Assembly (NCBI RefSeq): GCF_016342405.1
Contig: NZ_JAEINN010000003.1
Location: forward strand, 124,001-188,000
Length of the DNA stretch: 64,000 nucleotides
Direction of reading: 5' to 3'
Origin: Maridesulfovibrio ferrireducens
GTDB taxonomy: Bacteria > Desulfobacterota > Desulfovibrionia > Desulfovibrionales > Desulfovibrionaceae
The translations under genes and the position numbers were made by a program. The notes under the pieces are model-generated. The model saw nothing but the letters and a program-made list of their open reading frames with translations, was not told where the DNA came from and made no database searches. This document shows, one piece after another, positions 8,104-18,009 of the stretch (position 1 is its first letter; every line of letters starts with the position of its first letter).

Positions 8104-9009
8104 ATGATCAGCTTATATGCTTTCATGGGTGCTCTTGAACAAGGATTTGCCTTCGGGCTGATGGTTCTTGGAGTATACCTTACATTCAGAGTTTTAGACT
8201 TTCCCGACCTGACTGTTGACGGCAGTCTGCCACTTGGTGCTGCTGTTTCAGCTGTAGCAATCACGAACGGATATCATCCGTTCTTAGCCATGAGTATGGC
8301 TGTCTGTGCCGGCTTTATCGCCGGAGCTGTCACGGGAATACTTAACACCAAGTTCAAGATATTGCATTTGCTCGCGTCTATTCTGACCATGATCTCGTTA
8401 TATTCTATAAATATCCGTATCATGGGCAGACCGAACATAACACTGCTCGGACAAGACACTTTAATTGACAAATTTATGGAAATGACCGGACTTGCACCAT
8501 ATATTTCCACCCCGATACTTTTCGCGATTATATCCATTACCGGACTTATCGCTTTTATCTGGTTCCTCAAGACCTCTTTCGGGCTTGCGATGCTGGCAAC
8601 CGGAGACAACCCCAAAATGATCACCAGTCTAGGTGTAAACCGTGACATGATGATTATATTCGGAGTTGGTTTATCAAACGGGATGGTTGCCCTGTCCGGC
8701 GCACTGGTGGCACAGAATCAGGGATCTGCCGACGTTAATATGGGAATCGGTACAATTATCGCCGGATTGGCTTCTGTTATCATCGGCGAAACAATTTTCG
8801 GTACAAAAACAATCACCTGCGCCATGATTTCCGCAGTGCTCGGCTCTGTACTTTACCGAATAGCAATTGCTCTGGCTCTAGGCATGAGATTCGGTGATTT
8901 TGCATTCACTCCCAGCGACCTCAACCTAGTCACAGCGGTTCTGGTTATCGCAGCACTAGTCTCTCCGCAGATCAAAGCTAATGTTCTCGGAAGGAGGCTT
9001 CGCGCATAA
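8104..9009 (+). CDS. ABC transporter permease (COG4120)
   Basis: Inner-membrane channel subunit of the TrpX-type importer. The 301 residues are strongly hydrophobic with roughly eight to nine membrane segments. Family-type stretches include FRVLDFPDLTVDGSLPLGAA near the N-terminus and GLSNGMVALSGALVAQNQGSADVNMG before the conserved GLASVIIGETIFG. The TAA stop shares its last A with the ATG of the ATPase gene (TAATG), so translation is coupled. The upstream ribosome site is poor. Confidence 0.88.
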   Translation: MISLYAFMGALEQGFAFGLMVLGVYLTFRVLDFPDLTVDGSLPLGAAVSAVAITNGYHPFLAMSMAVCAGFIAGAVTGILNTKFKILHLLASILTMISLYSINIRIMGRPNITLLGQDTLIDKFMEMTGLAPYISTPILFAIISITGLIAFIWFLKTSFGLAMLATGDNPKMITSLGVNRDMMIIFGVGLSNGMVALSGALVAQNQGSADVNMGIGTIIAGLASVIIGETIFGTKTITCAMISAVLGSVLYRIAIALALGMRFGDFAFTPSDLNLVTAVLVIAALVSPQIKANVLGRRLRA

Positions 9010-9803
9010 TGCTTACCATTCAAAAAGCCGTCAAAACTTTCAATCCTAACAGTGTAAATGAAGTTCAGGCATTACGTGAAATTGACCTTGAAGTTGATAA
9101 AGGCGATTTCATAACCATTATCGGCTCAAACGGTGCGGGCAAGTCTACTTTCCTAAACTCTATTGCCGGATCATTTATCCTTTCCAGCGGAAAAATTATT
9201 ATTAATAATCAAGACGTAACCTCGTGGCCTGAACATAAACGCGCGGCAAATCTGGGAAGAGTTTTTCAAGATCCACTACTCGGAACATGCACCTCTCTGA
9301 CCATTGAGCAGAACATGGCTCTTGCGCTCAAAAGAGGCAAAAGACGCGGACTTGGATTCGGAGTACGTGCGAAAGATAAAATTATTTTTAGAGAACAACT
9401 TTCTACACTGGGGCTAGGCCTAGAAAACCGCCTCACCGATCAAGTCGGACTGCTTTCCGGCGGGCAAAGACAAGCCCTGACTATGATCATGGCAACAATG
9501 ACAAGACCCGACATACTGCTGTTAGATGAACACACGGCAGCTCTTGACCCCAAAACCGGTAAAAAAATTCTTGAAATAACCGAAACCGTTGTCAGCAGAG
9601 ACAACCTGACAACATTGATGGTGACTCATAATATGAATCAGGCCATTAACATGGGTAACAGATTAATAATGTTCCATCAGGGAGCGATTATTTTAGATAT
9701 TTCCGGAAAGGAAAAGACGGGATTAAAAGTTGAGGACCTTCTTGAAAGGTTTTACTCCCTTCGTGGCGAGAGTATGGCAACTGACAGGATGCTTTTTTCT
9801 TAA
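9009..9803 (+). CDS. ABC transporter ATP-binding protein (COG1101)
   Basis: Cytosolic ATPase subunit that powers the importer with the two preceding genes. Seen in 264 residues: Walker [10 protein letters not shown] (about 38-46), the Q-loop in [11 protein letters not shown], signature LSGGQRQAL, Walker B ILLLDEH with the following D-loop TAALDP, and the H-loop MVTHN. The Walker B ends in Glu-His rather than the usual Glu-Pro, seen in this subfamily. Overlaps the permease gene by one base. Confidence 0.9.
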   Translation: MLTIQKAVKTFNPNSVNEVQALREIDLEVDKGDFITIIGSNGAGKSTFLNSIAGSFILSSGKIIINNQDVTSWPEHKRAANLGRVFQDPLLGTCTSLTIEQNMALALKRGKRRGLGFGVRAKDKIIFREQLSTLGLGLENRLTDQVGLLSGGQRQALTMIMATMTRPDILLLDEHTAALDPKTGKKILEITETVVSRDNLTTLMVTHNMNQAINMGNRLIMFHQGAIILDISGKEKTGLKVEDLLERFYSLRGESMATDRMLFS

Positions 9804-9830
9804 AGCAGTCAATCATGCTTCCTTCCCGGG

Positions 9831-9846
9831 CAGGGCTACAGCCCTG
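9831..9846 (+). other. short hairpin upstream of ndk
   Basis: CAGGGC and GCCCTG form a perfect 6-bp stem with a TACA loop. No T run follows, so it is not a standard terminator; it may sit in the ndk leader or slow transcription leaving the importer operon. Confidence 0.3.
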
Positions 9847-9894
9847 AAATATGCGAAAAACCGCAGAAAACAATACACTTTGGAGGATTTTAAA

Positions 9895-10314
9895 ATGGGC
9901 GAACTTACTTTTTCTATCATCAAACCAGATGCCGTTGCGAACAACAAAATTGGTGACATCTTGAAAATGATCTCTGATAGCGGTCTTACCATCAAAGCTA
10001 CCAAAATGATCCAGATGACTAAAGTTCAGGCTGAAGGTTTCTACGCTGTTCACAAAGAGCGTCCTTTCTTCGGTGAACTCGTAGAATACATGATTTCCGG
10101 TCCTTGTGTTGTTTCCGTTCTTGAAGGTGACAACGCTATCAAACGTTACCGTGACCTCATGGGCGCAACCAATCCTGCTGAAGCAGCAGAAGGAACAATC
10201 CGTAAAGCTTTCGGCGCAAGTATTGAAGCTAACGCATCACACGGATCTGACGGACCTGACACTGCTAAAGTTGAAGTTTCCTACTTCTTCAGCAGCCTCG
10301 AGTTGGTGAACTAG
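9895..10314 (+). CDS. ndk: nucleoside diphosphate kinase
   Basis: Transfers the gamma phosphate of ATP to nucleoside diphosphates through a phosphohistidine intermediate, balancing NTP and dNTP pools. The start is set at ATG 9895 by the TGGAGG site 8 bases before it and by homology ([14 protein letters not shown]); a longer frame from 9730 adds 55 residues that overlap the ABC ATPase gene and look non-coding. At 139 residues it has normal length. The active-site histidine is His116 in NASHGSD, and the KPDAV and RPFFGELV motifs are intact. proC follows one base after the stop. Confidence 0.95.
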   Translation: MGELTFSIIKPDAVANNKIGDILKMISDSGLTIKATKMIQMTKVQAEGFYAVHKERPFFGELVEYMISGPCVVSVLEGDNAIKRYRDLMGATNPAEAAEGTIRKAFGASIEANASHGSDGPDTAKVEVSYFFSSLELVN

Positions 10315-10315
10315 C

Positions 10316-11119
10316 ATGACTAAAAAAGTCGGATTCATAGGCACTGGCAATATGGGGGCCGCCATCATCAAAGGCATGGCGGGAGATGAAAACATCAATC
10401 TACTTGGCTTTGATTTGAATAAAACGGCGCTTGGCCTTCTTGCGGAAGAAACCGGTCTGATTCAGACCGACACTGCCCGCGACCTTGCCAAAGAATCTGA
10501 CTTTATTGTGCTGTGCGTCAAACCGCAGCACGCTGTCGCAGTTCTTGAAGAAATTGCGCCCGAACTTGATGAGTCCAAATGCATTGTTTCAATAGCAGCA
10601 GGACTAACAGTGACCACACTTAAAGATTCCAGCGAAAACAGATGCCCTGTTGTAAGGGTTATGCCTAACACCCCTGCTCTGGTTAATGCCGGAGTATTCG
10701 CTGTATGTCTTGATGATTCACACATCAACAAGGACCAGGCTTCTTTTGCGCGTGAAATGTTCAAACCGCTCGGCGATGTATACGTACTTACCGAAAATCA
10801 GTTTGATTCTTTCACAGGCGTCATAGGTTCCGGCCCCGCTTATATCTTCTATTTTATGGAAGCGATGATCGAATCCGCCGTAGAACTCGGACTTCCCAGA
10901 GAACAGGCTACCGCAATGGTGGGAAAACTCTTTGAAGGCTCTACGAAACTTGCGCAGGAAAGCAAGCAACACGTCAGCCAGTTGCGCGAAATGGTAACCT
11001 CCCCCGGAGGAACTACCGTTCAAGCATTGGTTCACTTGGATCGCACTGCCACCCGCGCTAATATTATAGACGCAGTCCGCAAAAGCTATGAACGCAGCAT
11101 CGAACTCGGCAAAAAATAG
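10316..11119 (+). CDS. proC: pyrroline-5-carboxylate reductase
   Basis: NAD(P)H-dependent last step of proline synthesis, reducing 1-pyrroline-5-carboxylate. Seen in 267 residues: an N-terminal Rossmann dinucleotide site GFIGTGNMGAAI, the middle segment VVRVMPNTPALV, and the C-terminal helical dimerisation domain with SGPAYIFYFMEAMIE and the substrate-loop motif LREMVTSPGGTT. It starts one base after the ndk stop, so the two are co-transcribed. Two hairpins follow the gene. Confidence 0.95.
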   Translation: MTKKVGFIGTGNMGAAIIKGMAGDENINLLGFDLNKTALGLLAEETGLIQTDTARDLAKESDFIVLCVKPQHAVAVLEEIAPELDESKCIVSIAAGLTVTTLKDSSENRCPVVRVMPNTPALVNAGVFAVCLDDSHINKDQASFAREMFKPLGDVYVLTENQFDSFTGVIGSGPAYIFYFMEAMIESAVELGLPREQATAMVGKLFEGSTKLAQESKQHVSQLREMVTSPGGTTVQALVHLDRTATRANIIDAVRKSYERSIELGKK

Positions 11120-11130
11120 TTTAAGACCAA

Positions 11131-11168
11131 AGGGGGAAAACCCTTTTTGAAAAAAGTGTTTTCCCCCT
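11131..11168 (+). terminator. long hairpin after proC
   Basis: AGGGGGAAAAC pairs with GTTTTCCCCCT, and the centre can extend the stem (CCTTTTTGAAAAAAG). It is the first of two adjacent hairpins; lacking a clean T run after the stem, it may act together with the next one. Confidence 0.6.
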
Positions 11169-11171
11169 CTG

Positions 11172-11221
11172 GACTCCCCCTTTCCCCAAAACTTTTAATT
11201 GGGTAAGCGGGGAGTTTTTTT
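11172..11221 (+). terminator. second hairpin after proC, with T run
   Basis: ACTCCCC at 11173-11179 pairs with GGGGAGT at 11209-11215, followed by six T. The inner CCCCAAAA/ATTGGG part can pair too. Convergent with the glycosyltransferase gene on the other strand. Confidence 0.65.
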
Positions 11222-11245
11222 GTATGTAAAAAATAACGCACTTCG

Positions 11246-13213
11246 TTAAACAAAATACGTTATATAGACAGTACTTGCCCACACTGCCAAAAATCCGCAC
11301 GTTACCGCTTTCATAATTTTATTTTTCAAGAACGGCTCTACGCCCACTGTTGCAAGAATTCCGAAGCATGACAAAAGTCCAAGTGTATAACTGGCCTTGG
11401 CGGTGCTGTAGATTGGAAGATTCAAGTAAAGATAAGTCACTGCGGTAAAATATACAACAAGACATCCCACAAGAAACATTCTGCCATTCAAAACCGATTT
11501 TACGGGTGTAAAGAATGTTCTGGAGATTCCGATTAGAATCCATATCGATGGAATTAATGCCAATAATGCGGATGCGACCATCAAATCATCATTCCACGGC
11601 GGTCTGCTGGCAAACTTACTAACCCCGCTTAAATTTCCATCAAGCCATAACGTTGCATAAAGACCGTCCCATATACCGTTGGTAGTAGAATAAACGGGAC
11701 GTAAGAGCGAACTCCCGAAAGTCACAAAATGCTCCCAAATACGATAGCCGTGATCCTGCCACCATACAATCTCCCGCATAGCGTCCCAGCCGCCTATAAA
11801 AGGCTTGCCATACGCATACCAGTTGTAAAAGTAATACCAGCCTCCGACAACAGCGGTAATAGCCGCAGACAGCCCTATCCCGACAAACGAGGATAACGGG
11901 CTGGCACTTGAATTTTTTCTGGATGACAATATCGCAAATAATATAAAGAAGACACTAAGCGGTATGAGCAGACAGGCTGTAGCTTTACTGAGAATAGCCA
12001 ATCCCATGAAAAGCCCTAGATATGCGTAGGATTTTAGGTTTCGACTTTCCTGCTTAATAATTAAGGTCAAAACCATCAGGATTATAAGCCCCGAAAAAAC
12101 TGCGGCCAGAGGCTCGTTTGACCAGAATTGCGACATCACAAAATTCATAGGCATAAAACCACCAAGCAGCGTCGCAATGATCTGCAAAGTTTTATTTTTG
12201 CCAAAAACCAGCTTTGCACTTCTATAGCAGATTTCGATCATTGCCGCGCCGCATGCCAGCGGAATAAGCCGGAGCCAGTACAATGCGGATTCAATCCCCA
12301 TAAGCGCGGATAAAACCTTATATGCAGCGGCTGAAATTATATAATAAAGCGGAGGCTGGAACATCTGCCAACCTTCTACCGGGCTGGGTAATCTTAGATT
12401 ATCTGCAATGTATTGAATGTAGGTATAATGACCCGTTGAATCCATGCCTAGCTTAAGTGGCAATTTATGAAAATTATTTAATGCCATCACTACCCAAAAA
12501 AAGATCAGAACAAATCTGAACAATTCAGGACTTATGCTCGCTTGATTTAGTTGAGGTAAAAGTTTTTTATGATCGCGCATCCACACCAAAACGGCTGTGA
12601 ATAGAAACAGGACGAGCATGTAAGGAAATGATTGCAGAAGAGCTTTATCACCCCTTTTAAATTTATTACTGATAAAAACAGACCCTGATTTACCGGCATC
12701 TAAAGCAAGATTCCAGACATAATTATCTTTACTAGCCTCCCACCCTTCTCCGGTTGAAAGACCTAATTCGTCAGACCATGCCAGAAGCACCGGATGGGCA
12801 TTCTCATTAACAACCGCAATTTTTAATTGATGAGCTCCTGAACTAAGTTGCGGCAGATCTAAAGAAACTTCTTCACGCCAGTTACTTAAATCACCATCAG
12901 ATTTAAGCAGCGGATTACCATCGAGCCAAACGCCGGCACTACGAAAAGCTTTAAAATGAAGCGTTGCACTTTTACTTTCTGATAAATCAAATGAAGTTCG
13001 AAACAGCGTCATTTCCGAACCGTTATTTCGAGCATTCAATCGAAACGGAACATCAAGTCTGATCCACTTGCCCTTTGAATGAGCTGTCAGATAGGAATTC
13101 TCCGTCTTTGCCAGAGAACTATCCACAGCAAACCAGACAACAGACACAAACAATAGAATCGACAATGAAAGCAGAATAACGATAACTCTGTTCCGGCTTG
13201 AATTATCAGACAT
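11246..13213 (-). CDS. GT-C family membrane glycosyltransferase (PMT/ArnT-like)
   Basis: Integral-membrane enzyme likely to transfer a sugar from a polyprenyl-phosphate donor on the outer face of the inner membrane. The start is set at 13213 (MSDNSSRNRV) because a CGGAG site lies 10 bases before it; the longer frame to 13312 runs into a terminator stem. Layout of 655 residues: membrane segment about 8-28, a roughly 170-residue extracytoplasmic segment that looks like a beta-sandwich, then about a dozen membrane helices. The acidic donor/metal motif is GMDSTGHYTYIQYI, followed by MFQPPLYYIISA, which matches the PMT_2 (GT39/GT83) region. Acceptor and sugar are unknown, and it stands alone without other polysaccharide genes. 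Confidence 0.75.
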   Translation of the reverse strand: MSDNSSRNRVIVILLSLSILLFVSVVWFAVDSSLAKTENSYLTAHSKGKWIRLDVPFRLNARNNGSEMTLFRTSFDLSESKSATLHFKAFRSAGVWLDGNPLLKSDGDLSNWREEVSLDLPQLSSGAHQLKIAVVNENAHPVLLAWSDELGLSTGEGWEASKDNYVWNLALDAGKSGSVFISNKFKRGDKALLQSFPYMLVLFLFTAVLVWMRDHKKLLPQLNQASISPELFRFVLIFFWVVMALNNFHKLPLKLGMDSTGHYTYIQYIADNLRLPSPVEGWQMFQPPLYYIISAAAYKVLSALMGIESALYWLRLIPLACGAAMIEICYRSAKLVFGKNKTLQIIATLLGGFMPMNFVMSQFWSNEPLAAVFSGLIILMVLTLIIKQESRNLKSYAYLGLFMGLAILSKATACLLIPLSVFFILFAILSSRKNSSASPLSSFVGIGLSAAITAVVGGWYYFYNWYAYGKPFIGGWDAMREIVWWQDHGYRIWEHFVTFGSSLLRPVYSTTNGIWDGLYATLWLDGNLSGVSKFASRPPWNDDLMVASALLALIPSIWILIGISRTFFTPVKSVLNGRMFLVGCLVVYFTAVTYLYLNLPIYSTAKASYTLGLLSCFGILATVGVEPFLKNKIMKAVTCGFLAVWASTVYITYFV

Positions 13214-13310
13214 AAAAAACGCTCCGTAAATATTTTTTTCTACTGAGGAAGTACCGTTATTACCCGTTTTTGAACAGTTTTTTTTAAGGTAACGTTTAAA
13301 GCTGTTTACC

Positions 13311-13340
13311 AAAAAAAAGAGGCCGTAAACGACCTCTTTT
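13311..13340 (-). terminator. terminator of cbiB
   Basis: Read on the minus strand, AAAAGAGG-CGT pairs with ACG-CCTCTTTT and runs into eight T. It starts 24 bases after the cbiB stop, so the glycosyltransferase gene needs its own promoter between 13214 and 13310. Confidence 0.75.
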
Positions 13341-13363
13341 ACAAAACGGGTTGAATTAAATTC

Positions 13364-14314
13364 CTACATTTCTGAAAGCCAGACCAACAGGAAATAAGTA
13401 TCTAAAAGAATAGCACTCAGGATTCCGCTAAAGAGCATGAGTGTTCCAAGTTTTTTCAGTTTAAGAGAAGTCCATTCACCGACAGGCCCCATAACAGGCT
13501 TTTCTTTTTCTTCACCGAAATAAACGGCCTTGCCACCCATCTGAGCACCGAGAAGCCATGCGGCAGCGGCCATAGGCCAACCAGCATTAGGACTTTCGCT
13601 TTTGCCTGCATCTTCAATCAGATTTTCATAAGTGCGTTCCCAGTCAAGCTTAAGGAATCGCCCTGCGGCAAGCATCATGAATGCGGTAATACGAGCAGGG
13701 ATAAAAGCCAGAATATCATCAGCTTTTGCTGCGTAATATCCGAATTCTTTATACTGCTCATTTTTATAGCCCCACATTGAATCCATAGTGCTCACAGTCT
13801 TATACACCCACATTCCGGCAGGACCGGTCACTACCAGATAGAAAAACGGAGCAACAAAACCGTCATTCAGGTTTTCACTGGTTGTTTCAGCGAGAGCCTT
13901 GCGAAGGCCAGCCTCATCAAGATTAGAAACATCACGGCTAACAAGCTGGGAAATAGCTTTCCGCGCTGCTTCAATATTTCCCTGATCAAGAAGAGTTGCC
14001 CCTTTGCGGCATTCAGAAAGAAGTCCACCAAGAGCAAGTCCTGCATACGCAAGATAAAGGGCAATAATCACACCTACAAACGGAATTGCGAGAAAGATTT
14101 TTAACACGCTGAATATTACTAAACTGAATCCGACAACTCCGACTCCGCCCATAATTTTAGGAGAGAGTGTAAGCGATCTGACCCATTTGTCATACCGGTC
14201 AAGAGCCATGCCCAAATAACGTACGGGATGTGGAAACCAGCTTGGATCTCCGAAATAGTAATCTAGAATCATGGCGAAAACAGGTATCAGAAATACTACA
14301 GTAGAATTATCCAT
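13364..14314 (-). CDS. cbiB: adenosylcobinamide-phosphate synthase
   Basis: Membrane enzyme of cobalamin synthesis (CbiB/CobD family) that attaches aminopropanol or its phosphate to adenosylcobyric acid. The 316 residues show the family opening with LDYYFGDPSWFPHPVRYLG, several hydrophobic segments (about 55-95, 155-170, 285-310), DGFVAPFFYLVVTGPAG, KTVSTMDSMWGYKN and ARITAFMMLAA, all characteristic. The ATG has GAGG nine bases upstream. It is isolated here from other cobalamin genes, which must lie elsewhere if the pathway is complete. Confidence 0.92.
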   Translation of the reverse strand: MDNSTVVFLIPVFAMILDYYFGDPSWFPHPVRYLGMALDRYDKWVRSLTLSPKIMGGVGVVGFSLVIFSVLKIFLAIPFVGVIIALYLAYAGLALGGLLSECRKGATLLDQGNIEAARKAISQLVSRDVSNLDEAGLRKALAETTSENLNDGFVAPFFYLVVTGPAGMWVYKTVSTMDSMWGYKNEQYKEFGYYAAKADDILAFIPARITAFMMLAAGRFLKLDWERTYENLIEDAGKSESPNAGWPMAAAAWLLGAQMGGKAVYFGEEKEKPVMGPVGEWTSLKLKKLGTLMLFSGILSAILLDTYFLLVWLSEM

Positions 14315-14423
14315 TAAATTTCATCCTCACATTTGTGTTAGTTAAGGGTGATCAATTTTTAAATATAGAAAAACACCGCGCCTATCACGTTTAAGGAGAA
14401 GCGTTGCTATTTCTATATCATAC

Positions 14424-14459
14424 AAAAAAGGCGGCACGGAAGTGATTCCGTGCCGCCTA
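14424..14459 (-). terminator. terminator of rpoD
   Basis: On the minus strand AGGCGGCACGGAA pairs with TTCCGTGCCGCCT around TCAC, then a run of six T. It lies just past the rpoD stop. Confidence 0.9.
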
Positions 14460-14464
14460 AAAGA

Positions 14465-16222
14465 CTAATTTTCGTAATATGAACGAAGAAGAGCACTGCG
14501 GACAGGATGCCGAAGCTTTCTGAGAGCCTTGGCTTCAATCTGACGAATACGCTCACGAGTAACGTTGAAAAGCTTACCGACCTCTTCGAGAGTGTGGTCA
14601 GATTTTTCTCCGATACCGAATCTTTTGCGAAGAACTTGCTCTTCGCGGGGAGTAAGATCAGAAAGAACCGTTGCGATCTGCTCACCGAGTTTAGTACTGA
14701 CGACTTCTTCAGCGGGAGCAGTTGCTTTTTTATCTTCAATAAAATCACCGAGACTGGAATCTTCTTCATCACCGATAGGTGTTTCAAGAGATATCGGCTC
14801 TTTGGCGATCTTAAGAACTTTTTTAACTTTTTCGAGCGGATAATCCATACGTTCAGCAATTTCTTCAGGCGCAGGGTCACGTCCGAGTTCCTGAACGAGG
14901 TAACGGGAAGTTCTGATCAGCTTATTAATAGTCTCAATCATGTGAACAGGAATACGGATAGTACGGGCCTGATCCGCAATAGCGCGGGTAATAGCCTGTC
15001 TAATCCACCATGTTGCATATGTTGAGAACTTGTATCCGCGCTGATATTCAAACTTATCAACGGCCTTCATAAGACCGATGTTACCTTCCTGAATAAGATC
15101 AAGGAACTGCAAACCGCGGTTGGTGTATTTCTTAGCAATAGAAACAACCAGTCTAAGGTTAGCTCTGATGAGCTCCTGCTTAGCCTGCATTGCCGATCTG
15201 TTACCGTGCTTGATACGCCATAAAACTTCTTCAAGATCATAAACATTATGACAACATTTATCTTGCAGACGAACCAGAATTTCCATCTTACCTAAAATCA
15301 TTTCCTTGAAGGAGAACAATTCATCCACGGTCAGATTCAATTCATCGGCAGCAGCAACAGGATTAATTTCTCTGTCATCAATCTTTTTGAAAAGATCTTT
15401 GACTTCCTGCTGAGTTTTACCAGTAGAAAGGATATATGCTGAGAGGTCGCGCTGACAGTTATGCATCTGTCTGACATAATCACCGACAGTCTCAATGATC
15501 TGGTCGATCAAAGTCTTTTCGATTTTAATGTCACGCAGGCGGTCAACAACTTCCTGCTTGTAAATCATGATTTCATTTTGCACGCCGAAAACCCTGCGGT
15601 CGAGTTGTGCGCAATAATCAAGCTTTTCGTATATTTTTTTCTTTTTCTTATAAATCTTTTTAACTTCATCAAGAAGGAAAATAACGCGCTGACGCTGATT
15701 CATCTCGTCTTCGCTAGGATCATCTTCTTCGATGGTTTTTACAACATCTTTCAGCTTGATACGGGATTCATCGAGATGTTCACCGACACTGATAAGTTCT
15801 TCAATTGCAACCGGAATTTCAACCAGAGCATAAAGAACTTCCATCTCTCCGTTTTCAATCTTTTTGGCGATAACAACTTCGCCTTCACGATCAAGTAAAC
15901 CAACAGCGCCCATCTCACGTAAATACATACGGACAGGGTCAGTACTGCGGGAAACGTAATCAATTGCATCTTCAGCACTTTCAGTAAGATTGATTTCACT
16001 CTCAGTCTCGACATCGTCATCCATTAATTTTTTACCGTCTTCTTCGGTATTAACAATGGCAATATTGAGTTGATCAAAAATCTTAATTACATCTTCAAGC
16101 TGCTTGGTTTGGTTGAACTCGGCAGGCAGAGCCTTGCTAAGCTGTTCAAAAGTAAGAAAACCTTGTTTCTTACCTTCTGAAATTAGAACCTTAATCGCCT
16201 GAATATCTTTAATGTTGCTCAT
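14465..16222 (-). CDS. rpoD: RNA polymerase primary sigma factor
   Basis: Housekeeping sigma-70 that directs RNA polymerase to -10/-35 promoters. Two ATG codons sit in tandem; the second (16222, MSNIKDIQ) is preferred because the GGAGG site is only one base from the first. Layout of 585 residues: region 1.1 (about 1-75), region 1.2 with [11 protein letters not shown], an acidic non-conserved insert (about 130-330), region 2 with [29 protein letters not shown] and [15 protein letters not shown], region 3 with [11 protein letters not shown], and region 4 ending [19 protein letters not shown]. The start overlaps the 3' end of dnaG, giving translational coupling. Confidence 0.97.
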   Translation of the reverse strand: MSNIKDIQAIKVLISEGKKQGFLTFEQLSKALPAEFNQTKQLEDVIKIFDQLNIAIVNTEEDGKKLMDDDVETESEINLTESAEDAIDYVSRSTDPVRMYLREMGAVGLLDREGEVVIAKKIENGEMEVLYALVEIPVAIEELISVGEHLDESRIKLKDVVKTIEEDDPSEDEMNQRQRVIFLLDEVKKIYKKKKKIYEKLDYCAQLDRRVFGVQNEIMIYKQEVVDRLRDIKIEKTLIDQIIETVGDYVRQMHNCQRDLSAYILSTGKTQQEVKDLFKKIDDREINPVAAADELNLTVDELFSFKEMILGKMEILVRLQDKCCHNVYDLEEVLWRIKHGNRSAMQAKQELIRANLRLVVSIAKKYTNRGLQFLDLIQEGNIGLMKAVDKFEYQRGYKFSTYATWWIRQAITRAIADQARTIRIPVHMIETINKLIRTSRYLVQELGRDPAPEEIAERMDYPLEKVKKVLKIAKEPISLETPIGDEEDSSLGDFIEDKKATAPAEEVVSTKLGEQIATVLSDLTPREEQVLRKRFGIGEKSDHTLEEVGKLFNVTRERIRQIEAKALRKLRHPVRSALLRSYYEN

Positions 16223-17939
16223 CATCCCTCCATACAGAGTCGTTCAGAACTTTGAGGTATGCATTAACACGGTCTGAGTCGCCTTCCGCCTGAGCGCGGC
16301 GCAAAGCGTCTGTGAGCTGTTTTCTGCCCAATTCATACCGCCGCCTGGCAATAACCTTACAAACATGTCGCCATTCTTCTTCTAGATCTTCGCCGACGAA
16401 TGGTTCTTCCATTCTGCAGCATGCCCAGAATTTTTTTTCTGAGTCATCTAGAAGCGGAATTATGTCCTGCCCGCTGTGAGCCGTCAGTATTGACCACAGT
16501 TTTTTGCCCCAGTGCGAGGTCAGGACTTGCGCAACCCCCCTTTCAGAGAGTTCCACGACATGTTCAGGATGCTGTACGGCATACCTCAAGAAATATTTAT
16601 CATCTTTTTCCTGTCCTCCGACCGAAACAGCAGCACGTGGCTCTCTTTTTCGGACGACAGGAGTCGAAGATTTACCCAAAACACCGGAAAAAGCTGATCT
16701 TAATTCTGCTTCAGCTACCCCGAGGCCGGTTGCGACCTTAGGAATATAAAAAGCTTTAAGTGAAGCACTGGACATGTTCTTAAGAAAACCCTGTGCCCAG
16801 TCCATAATTTCACGGGGAGAATACCCCGCTTTGAGAGTAGCAAGACAAAAGTCCAACCCTTCTCTAGCTTCATCCAGAAAAACCTGAAAACCTTCAGCCC
16901 CGCGAGTCTGAAGGAGACTATCAACGTCCTCCCCGTCGGGAAGTACTATAACTCCACAGGAAACACCCTGTGTTAAAATCATTTCTGCACTGCGAAGGGC
17001 TGCTTTAAACCCGGCGCTGTCTCCATCAAAAACTAAATTCACTTTTGAACAAAACCCTGAAAGTCTTTTGACTTGTTCAGGAGTTAAAGCTGTTCCCAGT
17101 ACTCCGCACGAATTTGCATAACCAAATTGATGCAGGGAAATAACATCCATATACCCTTCAGTCAGAAGAGCCTGCTTAGTCCGGGCTATTGATGTCCTTG
17201 CCTGAGAAAGTCCATACAGGTGCTCTCCCTTTTTATAAATGGGAGTATCACTGCTGTTTAAATACTTTGGTTCTCCATCAATAATTATTCTTCCGCCAAA
17301 AGCAATAACCCGGCCCGATAAATTTTTAATAGGAAATATTAATCTCCCGCGAAATCTATCATAGGTACGGCCCTTAGCATTTTGGGAAAGCAAGCCTGCC
17401 CGCACTCCCTGCTCCGCGGAATAACCACTTGTAACCAAGAATTTCTCAAGCCCCTGCCAATCTTCGGAACTGCAACCAAGACCGAAACTTTCGATAGTAG
17501 CGGACTCAACTCCTCTTTTTTTGAGGTAATCTCTTGCAGTACGTCCTTCGGGAAGTTTAAGAAGCCGGGAATAATATTCTGCGGCTTTCTCATGCATCTC
17601 GAGAAATGTTTTCTTTTCAGAGCTCCTTTGAGCTGCTCCGGGGTCAACTTTTCCAGGGGTAAGTTCCACTCCGGCTTCAGCAGCTAACTGCTCCAGAGCA
17701 TCCTTAAATTCAAGCCCGTTAATATTAGCATAAAAATCAAAAATATCGCCCGAAGCCTGACATCCGAAACAATAAAAAAAACCTTCTTCACTATTAACAC
17801 TCATAGAAGGAGATTTTTCTTGATGGAACGGGCATAATCCCATCCATCTACCGGAAACAGGTTTCAGCTCTACATACCTTCTAATAATATCAACTATGTC
17901 TAGGCGTTCCTTGATAGCTTCAATTGCTCTTCTGTCCAA
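16209..17939 (-). CDS. dnaG: DNA primase
   Basis: Makes RNA primers for chromosomal replication and works with the replicative helicase. Starts on TTG with a GGAGG site six bases upstream. Seen in 576 residues: the zinc-binding module Cys36, His39, Cys57, Cys60 (CPFH to CFGC), the RNA-polymerase/TOPRIM core with [14 protein letters not shown] and [14 protein letters not shown], and the acidic VFDGDSAG motif. The C-terminal helicase-interacting part (about 430-576) is poorly conserved, as is normal for DnaG. It overlaps rpoD by several codons; a terminator-like hairpin lies 21 bases upstream. Confidence 0.96.
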   Translation of the reverse strand: MDRRAIEAIKERLDIVDIIRRYVELKPVSGRWMGLCPFHQEKSPSMSVNSEEGFFYCFGCQASGDIFDFYANINGLEFKDALEQLAAEAGVELTPGKVDPGAAQRSSEKKTFLEMHEKAAEYYSRLLKLPEGRTARDYLKKRGVESATIESFGLGCSSEDWQGLEKFLVTSGYSAEQGVRAGLLSQNAKGRTYDRFRGRLIFPIKNLSGRVIAFGGRIIIDGEPKYLNSSDTPIYKKGEHLYGLSQARTSIARTKQALLTEGYMDVISLHQFGYANSCGVLGTALTPEQVKRLSGFCSKVNLVFDGDSAGFKAALRSAEMILTQGVSCGVIVLPDGEDVDSLLQTRGAEGFQVFLDEAREGLDFCLATLKAGYSPREIMDWAQGFLKNMSSASLKAFYIPKVATGLGVAEAELRSAFSGVLGKSSTPVVRKREPRAAVSVGGQEKDDKYFLRYAVQHPEHVVELSERGVAQVLTSHWGKKLWSILTAHSGQDIIPLLDDSEKKFWACCRMEEPFVGEDLEEEWRHVCKVIARRRYELGRKQLTDALRRAQAEGDSDRVNAYLKVLNDSVWRDDEQH

Positions 17940-17960
17940 AAAAAGCCTCCGCTTGCCAAT

Positions 17961-18006
17961 AAAAAAAACTTTTCCAAAATTTGCATAGCATGGCAGGAAA
18001 GGTTTT
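17961..18006 (-). terminator. terminator or attenuator between mutS2 and dnaG
   Basis: On the minus strand AAAACCTTTCC pairs with GGAAAAGTTTT (one G-T pair) across a 20-base loop, then continues in T. It begins only a few bases after the mutS2 stop and ends 21 bases before the dnaG TTG, so there is no room for a promoter between them; partial read-through is likely. Confidence 0.6.
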
Positions 18007-18009
18007 GCA

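Noticed and set aside
9730-9894. Longer ndk start at 9730
   Set aside because: It overlaps the ABC ATPase gene, adds residues unlike any ndk, and the TGGAGG site clearly belongs to ATG 9895.
14507-15898. Several long plus-strand frames opposite rpoD
   Set aside because: They mirror the coding strand of a certain gene, have no ribosome sites and no recognisable product.
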